The notes beneath the pieces are model-generated. The model made no database searches, had not been told where the DNA came from, and was given only the letters and a program-made list of their open reading frames with translations. From Bacillota bacterium (GTDB lineage: Bacteria; Bacillota; Clostridia; Peptostreptococcales; Anaerovoracaceae): DNA of 10,528 nucleotides. Shown here one piece after another: positions 1 to 6,114 of this stretch. The stretch lies in the NCBI GenBank assembly GCA_016302925.1, contig JAEDMR010000057.1:1-10528 (forward strand), written 5' to 3'. Both the position numbers and the translations under genes were made by a program. Within the stretch, counting starts at the first letter, position 1. Each line of letters begins with the position of its first letter.

Positions 1-318
1 CTTCTCACCGTTGACGGTGGCCAGAACCGCCACGATGTTGGAGGCCTTGTCCCCGGTCACATGGAGGTTCGCGATACGAAGCTCCCGGTCTTCGTTATAA
101 TGCTGCCCCTCTTCATCATTCTCCAGCAGCAGCACGCCGTTCCGGTCATAGACCGATCCTACCGACAGAACCCCTTCCCGGAACACATGGCGGTTGGCGT
201 AATAGGAAGCCCACTGTCCCCCTTCCATGCCCAGACGCACGGTAAACACCAGGACGCCCAGCACCAGAATTGCTGCCATCAGCAGGCAGAGAATTGCTCG
301 TCGTTCCAGTTTTTTCAT
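1..318 (-). CDS. Class B penicillin-binding protein, N-terminal 106 residues (PbpA/FtsI-like transpeptidase)
   Basis: This is the start of a peptidoglycan transpeptidase; the rest lies beyond the left edge. The 106 visible residues open with MKKLERR and a hydrophobic segment (about residues 8-27), which fits a single N-terminal membrane anchor. GSVYDRNGVLLLEN (about residues 55-68) matches the conserved G-x-x-x-DRNG-x-x-L signature at the start of the class B PBP dimerisation region. The ATG overlaps the stop of the upstream SEDS gene as ATGA, implying translational coupling. In this family the SEDS protein polymerises glycan strands and the bPBP cross-links them, acting outside the membrane. 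The order FHA/RodA then PBP recalls the actinobacterial fhaB-rodA-pbpA cluster, so PbpA-like is the best guess. The catalytic SxxK, SxN and KTG motifs are outside the window, so activity cannot be judged. Confidence 0.88.
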   Translation of the reverse strand, partial: MKKLERRAILCLLMAAILVLGVLVFTVRLGMEGGQWASYYANRHVFREGVLSVGSVYDRNGVLLLENDEEGQHYNEDRELRIANLHVTGDKASNIVAVLATVNGEK

Positions 319-2027
319 AGCTTCTCACCTGCCTTTACTGCGATGCTGGCCCTATCTCTGGTATCTGCGGATTTCAGAAATGCCAGCAGTGCCCAGGAAA
401 CCATCATGCTGGTTCCGCCATTGGAGACAAACGGAAACGTCACGCCGGTGAACGGGAACAGATCCACAGATCCAAACACATTGAGCATGGTCTGGAATAC
501 AAACATGGACATGGCGCCGCAGGCGCCGATGGTATAAAAGGTGGATCGACCTTCCATGATGGAACGGACCGCGAAAATCGAAAGTGTCACGATACATGCC
601 ACTGCCAGCAGGGCAATGATCAGTCCCCACTCTTCGATCAGCACGCAAAATACCATATCCGTATCGGCGGCGGGCACACTTTCCAGCCAGCCTCCGCCGG
701 CACCCACGCCCACCAGACCGCCGCTGGCCGCCGCACACATGGCACGACTCTGCTGGAACCCTGCCCCGTCCACAAAGGATGGATCCCACACATGTCCCCA
801 GGATGCGAAACGGCTGGCGATATACGGTTTGAACCGAAGCAGCAGCAGACCGCCGGCAAAGGCCGCCCCTGTCAGCAGGATCAGCTTGGAAAAATCGCCG
901 CTTCGCAGGAATGCGATGACCACGAAGGTGACGAAAAAGATGATGGCTGTTCCAAAGTCGCCCATGATCGCCAGACATCCGAAACAAAAGGCCGAAAATA
1001 TCATGAAAACCGTCAGGTTTTTCTTCTCGAACAGCTCGTCCAGCGTGGCGGCACCGATCCAGATAAAGGCCACCTTGGTCAGCTCCGACGGCTGGAACGA
1101 AAACCCGCCGATCTGAATCCAGTTTTTCGCGCCGAAGGCGAAAGAGCCAAACACAAGATTTGCAAGCAGCAGCACCACAGAACCTGCCAGAAGCACCCAG
1201 CGCATGGATTTTGTCAATTCGAGATTCCGCAGAATCATGCAGATTGCAAACATGCCCACAACGCCCAGAACCACGGCAATCAGCTGCTTCGCCAAAGCAT
1301 CGCTGTTGGACGATGCAACCACTGCAAGGCTCAGGGTTGAGAGAAAGAACGCGATGATATCCATTTCGAAGGCCTTCTGCTTCAGGGACCGCAGAACGCC
1401 CACATAGCCCCACATGAGCAGAATCAGCCCGCCGAAAGCCGTCAGCACAGAGGCCATGGCTTCCTCCGGCAGCGCAATCACCAGCTGAAACGCCGTCAGG
1501 ATCTGAAACAGCGTCAGCGCCGCCAGGGTGGGACCTGCCGAAACCGGCCGCGTATCCGTGCGGCGCATTTTGATATTGTTGTTCTTTTCCTCCAGGCTGA
1601 TGGGCAGCAGACTGCAGGTGGTCAGCCCCATGCGTATCTCATCGCCGAACTCCACCGGCACCGGCTTCATAGGCTCCGTAATCTGTCGGTCGTTGAGAAA
1701 GCTTCCGTTCTTCGAGCCCAGATCCCGGTAGGTCCAGCGCCCTGCAGTATCCCGCATCAGAATTCCGTGGTTTCGCGATATGGTTCCGTCCCCCACGGCA
1801 ATATCGCAGCTTCGTGCCCGTCCGATGACGTTTTCCCAGTGAGTCAGAGGAACGCTGATCTCCTGGCTTTCATACCGTCCGTCCTCCTGCGGCACCATCG
1901 TTTCCAGATGAAGATACGCCCAGACTTCTGCCGGATTTTTTGTCTGCAGCAGCGAGCGAATAGAGCGCGCCAGAATGTAGATCGCGAGAATCACGAACAC
2001 CCAGCGCACCAATTGTGTGAAAATCAT
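315..2027 (-). CDS. FHA domain fused to RodA/FtsW/SpoVE-family SEDS peptidoglycan glycosyltransferase
   Basis: This is a membrane glycan polymerase acting on lipid II, with an N-terminal phosphothreonine-recognition domain. Residues are numbered from the furthest-upstream GTG (2042). A first TM helix (about 7-26) precedes an FHA domain (about 70-140) with VIGRARS, SRNH (89-92) and GSKNGSFLN (109-117), the usual phosphopeptide-binding loops. From about 170 there are many TM helices with SEDS signatures: GAKNWIQIGGFSFQPSEL (304-321), GDFGTA (361-366), DTDMVF with D462 aligning to the catalytic Asp of FtsW/RodA, and PFTGVTFPFVSNGGTS (530-545). Family members without FHA are about 370-420 residues, so the extra length is the N-terminal module. 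Start choice is unsettled: the GTG at 2042 touches the AGGGGG Shine-Dalgarno, a TTG at 2033 is 8 nt from it, and the ATG at 2027 is 14 nt from it. I chose ATG. The stop overlaps the PBP start (ATGA). Family is certain; a role in elongation, division or sporulation is inferred. Confidence 0.93.
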   Translation of the reverse strand: MIFTQLVRWVFVILAIYILARSIRSLLQTKNPAEVWAYLHLETMVPQEDGRYESQEISVPLTHWENVIGRARSCDIAVGDGTISRNHGILMRDTAGRWTYRDLGSKNGSFLNDRQITEPMKPVPVEFGDEIRMGLTTCSLLPISLEEKNNNIKMRRTDTRPVSAGPTLAALTLFQILTAFQLVIALPEEAMASVLTAFGGLILLMWGYVGVLRSLKQKAFEMDIIAFFLSTLSLAVVASSNSDALAKQLIAVVLGVVGMFAICMILRNLELTKSMRWVLLAGSVVLLLANLVFGSFAFGAKNWIQIGGFSFQPSELTKVAFIWIGAATLDELFEKKNLTVFMIFSAFCFGCLAIMGDFGTAIIFFVTFVVIAFLRSGDFSKLILLTGAAFAGGLLLLRFKPYIASRFASWGHVWDPSFVDGAGFQQSRAMCAAASGGLVGVGAGGGWLESVPAADTDMVFCVLIEEWGLIIALLAVACIVTLSIFAVRSIMEGRSTFYTIGACGAMSMFVFQTMLNVFGSVDLFPFTGVTFPFVSNGGTSMMVSWALLAFLKSADTRDRASIAVKAGEKL

Positions 2028-2051
2028 GGTCAAACCCGACACCCCCTTTTA

Positions 2052-2080
2052 TATTTCTTTCTTTTGTATTTCTTTCTTTT
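2052..2080. repeat. Two tandem 14-bp copies in the polypurine gap before the SEDS gene
   Basis: TATTTCTTTCTTTT occurs at 2052-2065 and again, exactly, at 2067-2080 (15-bp period). On the coding (minus) strand the 2043-2110 gap is almost all purine and ends in AAAAGGGGG, the likely ribosome-binding site of the FHA/SEDS gene. I see no terminator hairpin or good promoter here, so transcription from the permease gene may read through. The purine tract could keep the leader unstructured, or could simply be low-complexity sequence. Confidence 0.7.
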
Positions 2081-2110
2081 CTCTTTCTTCGCAAAATCCG
2101 TTCTCCCGGT

Positions 2111-3556
2111 TTATTTTTTCTCTCTTCTGTCTCCGTTCAGCAGGACGCCGACCGCCGCTATGATCAGGAACAGAATCAGATAAAACAGCACCGGCATGGA
2201 GAATTCCCCCTCTGCTTTCGCTGCCAGATACGGCTTCACGCCATGGGCGTAAATAGCTGCGCACACCATGAAGATGCTGCCGCAAACGGCCAGCGACGGA
2301 ATGACGAACCGCTTCATCACTCCCAGCTGCGGATTCTTTTTCATAAACAGAATGAAAATCGGCAGATACAGCAGGTAGGTGGTGACGATGGGAAGCTCGG
2401 AAGAATCGAAGCTGAACTTCCCGAACCACGGAAACGGCACCAGATTGCTTCCATAAAAATGCAGGAACCAGAATGCGGCCAGCAGCAGTCCGAAAACGGA
2501 GGAATTGCCTGCCATTTTCGTCGTTTCATCCACCTTACCGAAGATTTCCGGTTTCGGTCCTTCTCCCCGGATCGCCAGGGAGTAAAGTCCTCTGGTGTTG
2601 CCCAGCATCAGGCCGTTCAGGGTCCCCATGCAGGACACAGCCACAAACAGATTCAGAATGTTTCCGAACACATTGCCGAAAATCTGAAGAAACGCCGTGG
2701 CTGCACCTTCCTCCATCAGCTGCCGGGTGGAAGCTCCGCCTGCCACACCGATGAAATAAAACACATAGACGGCGATGATGATCAGAGATCCCAGAATCAG
2801 CGCAGCGGGCAGCGTCCTTCTGGCATCTTTCAGTTCCGCATTGATGGATGTAGCCACAATCCATCCTTCATAGGCAAAGGCCGTTGCAACCACGGCGCCC
2901 AGCAGCATGCCCACACCTGACCCATCATCGTCTGTATCGGCGCCCAATGCCGCGATTCCCGGGGCGGTTCCGCTGAAGTTCTCCGTCAGCTGCCCCGTCT
3001 GCAGACCATAAATCACGCCGAAAATCATCATCAGTACCAGCGGCACCAGCTTGATGAATGTCGTCGACACCTGAACATTTCCTGCCAGCTTCGGCGACAG
3101 CGCGTTGAGACCGTAGCTGCCGCAGAGAAAGACCAGAGACAGGGCCATGCACTCCGCCCCCGTGGCCGGTCCGCCTTCACTGAATACCAGCTCCGGATTC
3201 ACAGACTGAAAGAAAACCAGTGTATATCTGGCACTGAGCCAGGCCAGCACAGCCACCAGTGACGGATAGTAAATCACCGACATAAACCAGCCTACCAGGT
3301 AGGCATATCTTTTTCCAACCGTGGCTTCCGCATAATCCACCACACCGTTGACCTTTTCATACATGGACGCCATGACGGCAAACGCCAGAATACAGCTTAA
3401 CATGATCAGACCACCCACGATCCAGGCCAGAATGCCCATGGGCATATCGCCGTCTGTGATCTGCAGTACCGTCTGCGCCTTAAAAAACACGCCTGAACCA
3501 ATGACAATACCAACCACCATGCAGGTGGCCGTCACGATACCGTACCGTTTATTCAT
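2111..3556 (-). CDS. APC-superfamily amino-acid permease
   Basis: This is an integral membrane amino-acid transporter of the APC superfamily, 481 residues from the ATG at 3556. TM1 carries the hallmark VVGIVIGSGVFF (14-25), the unwound helix that binds the substrate amine and carboxylate. Also seen are YAEATVGKRYAYLVGW (75-90) and the conserved segment around FAYEGWIVATSINAELKDARRTLP (227-250, key residues E230, G231, E241, L242 and R246-P250). About twelve hydrophobic segments can be counted, which fits the family. The substrate cannot be read from sequence; exchangers such as SteT and the LAT type have a similar layout. The frame is open upstream to 3724, but the leader has no SD-linked start further out. 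A GTG at 3565, four nt after AAGGA, is the main alternative. The gene diverges from the aldo/keto reductase and shares promoter sequence with it. It may form an operon with the SEDS and PBP genes. Confidence 0.92.
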   Translation of the reverse strand: MNKRYGIVTATCMVVGIVIGSGVFFKAQTVLQITDGDMPMGILAWIVGGLIMLSCILAFAVMASMYEKVNGVVDYAEATVGKRYAYLVGWFMSVIYYPSLVAVLAWLSARYTLVFFQSVNPELVFSEGGPATGAECMALSLVFLCGSYGLNALSPKLAGNVQVSTTFIKLVPLVLMMIFGVIYGLQTGQLTENFSGTAPGIAALGADTDDDGSGVGMLLGAVVATAFAYEGWIVATSINAELKDARRTLPAALILGSLIIIAVYVFYFIGVAGGASTRQLMEEGAATAFLQIFGNVFGNILNLFVAVSCMGTLNGLMLGNTRGLYSLAIRGEGPKPEIFGKVDETTKMAGNSSVFGLLLAAFWFLHFYGSNLVPFPWFGKFSFDSSELPIVTTYLLYLPIFILFMKKNPQLGVMKRFVIPSLAVCGSIFMVCAAIYAHGVKPYLAAKAEGEFSMPVLFYLILFLIIAAVGVLLNGDRREKK

Positions 3557-3585
3557 TTTTCTCACCCATTCCTTCTTTTCTCCTG

Positions 3586-3642
3586 TTCCGCCGCTTCGTC
3601 CCTCACACACCCTCATGACCTTATGGGCCGGGACCGGCGGAA
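3586..3642 (-). promoter_or_regulatory. Structured 5' leader of the permease mRNA
   Basis: On the minus-strand RNA TTCCGCCG (3642-3635) pairs with CGGCGGAA (3593-3586), and just inside GTCCC pairs with GGGAC across a 4-nt GAAG bulge. This is a 13-bp bulged stem between the transcription start (about 3651) and the purine-rich translation-start region. The 3' arm ends only about 29 nt before the ATG. I do not recognise a known riboswitch class. It could simply be a stabilising leader. Confidence 0.5.
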
Positions 3643-3657
3643 ATAACACACACTGTG

Positions 3658-3686
3658 ATTCTAACATAATCAACTGTAATTTGCAA
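3658..3686 (-). promoter_or_regulatory. Sigma-A-type promoter of the permease gene
   Basis: Read on the minus strand: -35 TTGCAA (3686-3681), a 17-nt spacer, and -10 TAGAAT (3663-3658) preceded by TGT, an extended -10. The predicted start is near 3651, giving a leader of about 95 nt. The -35 hexamer is shared with the opposite promoter. Confidence 0.72.
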
Positions 3687-3709
3687 TCGCTGCGGGAATC
3701 GTGTATAAT
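3681..3709 (+). promoter_or_regulatory. Sigma-A-type promoter of the aldo/keto reductase gene
   Basis: -35 TTGCAA (3681-3686), a 17-nt spacer, and a perfect -10 TATAAT (3704-3709). The predicted start is near 3716, giving a 5' leader of about 70 nt that ends in the strong ribosome-binding site AGGAGG (3774-3779). Confidence 0.8.
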
Positions 3710-3786
3710 TAAGAAAGTGTACATTTTTCCTTTCTCAGGTGAAAGGGGAAGGAATCATAGAAGCAATCAAATCAGGAGGGTCACGA

Positions 3787-4956
3787 ATGCAATACACAGA
3801 ATTCAAAGGGAAAAAAATATCACGTCTCGGCTTCGGCACCATGCGGCTGCCGATGGACGCAGAGGAAAAGATCGTACAGGAAACCGTAAATCAGATGATG
3901 GATTATGCCCTGTCTCACGGCGTCAACTACATTGATACCGCCTATAAATACCACGGCGGCGACTCGGAAATCTATACCGGCCGGGCTCTGGCCAGACATC
4001 CGCGGGAAAGCTTTTATCTGGCAGACAAAATGCCGACCTGGCTCTGTCAGAAAAAAGAAGATGTGAAGACCATCTTTGAAGATCAGCTTTCCAAATGCGG
4101 CGTGGAGTATTTCGACTTTTATCTGGTACATAACATCGATGAAGAGACCTGGCCGAATATTGTAAATCTGGATATCGTTCCCCTTCTTATTAAAGAACAG
4201 GAGGCCGGCCGTATCATACATCTGGGTGCGTCTTTCCACTGCGGTACAGAGCTTTTCCGGGAAGTGCTGACTAAGTACGGTGATGCCATGGAATTCGTCC
4301 AGCTGCAGCTGAACTACTTTGACTGGGAATACGAGAAGATGGAAGAATTCTATCAGATTGCCCGTGAGTTCGATAAGCCGATCATCGTCATGGAACCGGT
4401 TCGGGGCGGCATGCTGGCTAATCCGATGAGTGAAGAAGCTCGTCGTCTTCTGGATGACGCCGCATCCAGCCCCGCCTGCAAGTCTCCTTCCGGTGAAGGC
4501 GCTGACTATGCAGCCTATGCGCTGAAATTCGTAGACCGGCTGCCCGGCCTTCTGACCACCCTGTCCGGCATGTCCACACCGGAACAGATGGAAGACAATA
4601 TCCGCATCTTCGATGCACCGGCCATGTCCGATGCAGAGCATGATGCCGCCATTGCTGCGGGCCGGGCGCTGCAAAGCGATATCCTGGTCCCATGTACCGC
4701 CTGCAACTACTGCGATGAATGCCCATCCGGCATTAAGATCTCTGAAATCTTCAGCATGTACAATGTGGCCGCCGCTAAGGGCTTCCATAATATCTGGAGT
4801 TCCCTGTCCGGCCAGTACAACGCTCTGGAAAAGAACGCCAAAGACTGCATCCAGTGCGGTGCCTGCGAATCTCACTGTCCGCAGAAGATCAAAATCATCG
4901 AAGAACTGCAGAAGATCGACGTCAAGTATGCAGAGCTGGAAGCCAAAGGAGAATAA
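3787..4956 (+). CDS. Aldo/keto reductase with two C-terminal 4Fe-4S ferredoxin-type motifs
   Basis: This is a cytosolic oxidoreductase of the iron-sulfur aldo/keto reductase type (COG1453-like), 389 residues. The TIM-barrel part (about 1-290) keeps the AKR catalytic tetrad: D50 and Y55 in YIDTAYKYHGG, K81 in LADKMP and H115 in YLVHNID. The C-terminus adds two cysteine motifs: CTACNYCDECP (C303, C306, C309, C312) and CIQCGACESHCP (C354, C357, C360, C364), each able to bind a [4Fe-4S] cluster. Electrons may therefore pass between ferredoxin-like carriers and a carbonyl substrate, which is unknown. The ATG at 3787 is fixed by AGGAGG seven nt upstream; a longer open frame back to 3739 lacks such a site. 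It is a single-gene transcript with its own promoter and terminator, divergent from the permease. The cysteine motifs suit an anaerobe. Confidence 0.95.
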   Translation: MQYTEFKGKKISRLGFGTMRLPMDAEEKIVQETVNQMMDYALSHGVNYIDTAYKYHGGDSEIYTGRALARHPRESFYLADKMPTWLCQKKEDVKTIFEDQLSKCGVEYFDFYLVHNIDEETWPNIVNLDIVPLLIKEQEAGRIIHLGASFHCGTELFREVLTKYGDAMEFVQLQLNYFDWEYEKMEEFYQIAREFDKPIIVMEPVRGGMLANPMSEEARRLLDDAASSPACKSPSGEGADYAAYALKFVDRLPGLLTTLSGMSTPEQMEDNIRIFDAPAMSDAEHDAAIAAGRALQSDILVPCTACNYCDECPSGIKISEIFSMYNVAAAKGFHNIWSSLSGQYNALEKNAKDCIQCGACESHCPQKIKIIEELQKIDVKYAELEAKGE

Positions 4957-4979
4957 TCTCCCGCTCCGCAGCCATACTC

Positions 4980-5009
4980 GCCCCGCAGCACGTCTGCGGG
5001 GCTTTTTTT
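4980..5009 (+). terminator. Intrinsic terminator of the aldo/keto reductase gene
   Basis: A perfect 9-bp stem GCCCCGCAG/CTGCGGGGC (4980-4988 with 4994-5002) closes a 5-nt loop and is followed by seven T (5003-5009), 23 bases after the stop codon. Confidence 0.95.
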
Positions 5010-5033
5010 ATTCCGGTTTGGTTATTTTTAGAG

Positions 5034-5084
5034 TTTAATTTGGTTTAATTTGGTTGATTTTCGGTTCATTTGGTGTTAAAATGG
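5034..5084. repeat. Array of about five 10-bp direct repeats over the HTH-Uma2 promoter
   Basis: TTTAATTTGG occurs twice exactly (5034-5043 and 5044-5053). It is followed by degenerate copies TTGATTTTCGG (5054-5064), TTCATTTGG (5065-5073) and TGTTAAAATGG (5074-5084). The spacing is about one helical turn, so all copies present the same DNA face. They cover the region upstream of the -35, the -35 itself and the -10, as an operator would. Confidence 0.65.
5054..5082 (+). promoter_or_regulatory. Extended -10 promoter of the HTH-Uma2 gene
   Basis: -35 TTGATT (5054-5059), a 17-nt spacer, and -10 TAAAAT (5077-5082) preceded by TGT (extended -10). Transcription would begin near 5089, just before AAGGTGG (5094-5100), the ribosome-binding site 8 nt from the ATG at 5109. 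Confidence 0.7.
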
Positions 5085-5108
5085 TTCTGTAGAAAGGTGG
5101 TGTTTTCC

Positions 5109-5978
5109 ATGACCATTGAAGAAATGAAACAGAAAAAAAGAGAACTCGGCTACTCCAATGCCATGATTGCGCAGATTTCCGGCGTGCCCCTGGGTACGGT
5201 CCAGAAGATTTTCAGCGGAACAACCACTGCACCGCGGTACGAAACACTTTCCGCACTGGAGCGGATTCTGAAACCCACACCCGAAAGCAGGTCCCCTGTA
5301 TCATCCGCTGATTCGTCCGGAAGTTCCAGACTGGGAGAAACGGAGTTTTCCTACGCTGCTTCCGGCAGCGCCCAGTCCGTTCCGAAAAAGCGACCGGGAG
5401 AGTATACGCTGGAGGACTATTATGCCCTGCCGGACGACCAGAGAGCAGAACTGATTGACGGTGTGCTCTATGACATGGCGACGCCCACGGTGACCCATCA
5501 GATGATCATCAGTCATCTGCATTCGTGCATCTACAATCACATTTTTTCTAAAAAAGGCAGCTGCCTTCCTCTGTTCGCCCCGGTCGGGGTACAGCTGGAC
5601 TGTGATAATAAAACCATGGTGGAACCGGATGTGGTCATCGTCTGCGATCGGACGAAGGTCATCAACCGGTGCATTTACGGCGCCCCTGATTTCGTAGCGG
5701 AGGTGTTATCCCCGTCTACGAAACGAAAGGATATGTTTCTTAAACTGAATAAATATATGAATGCCGGTGTGCGGGAATACTGGATGATTGATCCGATGAA
5801 AAAAACAGTTCTCGTATACGATTTCGAGCATGATAATTATCCGCAGCTTTACGGGTTCGATGCTTCCGTCCCGGTTTCCGTTCTCGACGGAGAATGTATC
5901 ATCGATTTCAGCGCAATGTACGAATACATCCGATTTTTGTACGATGATGACGGCTCTCAGGATGATACCGGAGAATAG
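5109..5978 (+). CDS. Helix-turn-helix / Uma2-family (DUF820) restriction-endonuclease-like fusion
   Basis: The protein has 289 residues in three parts. Residues 1-54 (TIEEMKQKKRELGYSNAMI through LSALERIL) look like an XRE-type helix-turn-helix, with ISGVPLGTVQKIFSG (23-37) spanning the recognition helix. Residues 55-97 form a Ser/Pro-rich linker. Residues 98-275 match the Uma2/DUF820 pattern: YTLEDYYALPDDQRAELIDG (99-118), VEPDVVIVCD (171-180), PDFVAEVLSPSTKRKD (193-208) and GVREYWMIDP (220-229). Uma2 proteins belong to the PD-(D/E)XK nuclease superfamily; E114, D173 and E198 are the likely acidic residues, with K205, K207 or K212 as the basic one. The superfamily is known but its biological role is not settled, so nuclease activity is inferred. 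The ATG at 5109 is supported by AAGGTGG; an upstream frame to 5070 has no ribosome-binding site and would begin inside the promoter. It stands alone between two terminators. Confidence 0.9.
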   Translation: MTIEEMKQKKRELGYSNAMIAQISGVPLGTVQKIFSGTTTAPRYETLSALERILKPTPESRSPVSSADSSGSSRLGETEFSYAASGSAQSVPKKRPGEYTLEDYYALPDDQRAELIDGVLYDMATPTVTHQMIISHLHSCIYNHIFSKKGSCLPLFAPVGVQLDCDNKTMVEPDVVIVCDRTKVINRCIYGAPDFVAEVLSPSTKRKDMFLKLNKYMNAGVREYWMIDPMKKTVLVYDFEHDNYPQLYGFDASVPVSVLDGECIIDFSAMYEYIRFLYDDDGSQDDTGE

Positions 5979-6008
5979 CAAATCATTCATTCCCCATTCG
6001 AAAAACAG

Positions 6009-6096
6009 AAAACCGGAGAATCGCGATATTCTTTCCGATGTCTTTTTCGACGATCTTTCCGTTCGCTTTTCTCCGGTTTTATTTCTTCTTTTACTT
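6009..6096. terminator. Candidate bidirectional terminator between convergent genes
   Basis: A perfect 12-bp inverted repeat AAAACCGGAGAA/TTCTCCGGTTTT (6009-6020 with 6069-6080) flanks a 48-nt loop. T-rich tracts follow on both strands (TTTTATTTCTTCTTTT on plus, TTTTCTGTTTTTC on minus). It lies midway between the HTH-Uma2 stop and the FN3-like gene stop. The long loop is unusual for a terminator and lowers confidence. Confidence 0.55.
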
Positions 6097-6114
6097 CAGG
6101 CTGAAAATGTATGT

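Noticed and set aside
352..1413. 353-codon minus-strand frame overlapping the SEDS gene in another frame
   Set aside because: The SEDS frame carries all family motifs. This frame is Arg/Gly/Cys-rich and motif-free.
3820..4875. Long (351-codon) open frame on the minus strand opposite the aldo/keto reductase
   Set aside because: It is antisense to a gene with full catalytic motifs and a strong promoter, ribosome-binding site and terminator. Its translation shows no recognisable family.
5034..5084. Possible CRISPR-like array
   Set aside because: The repeats are 10 bp, contiguous and degenerate, with no spacers and no cas genes.
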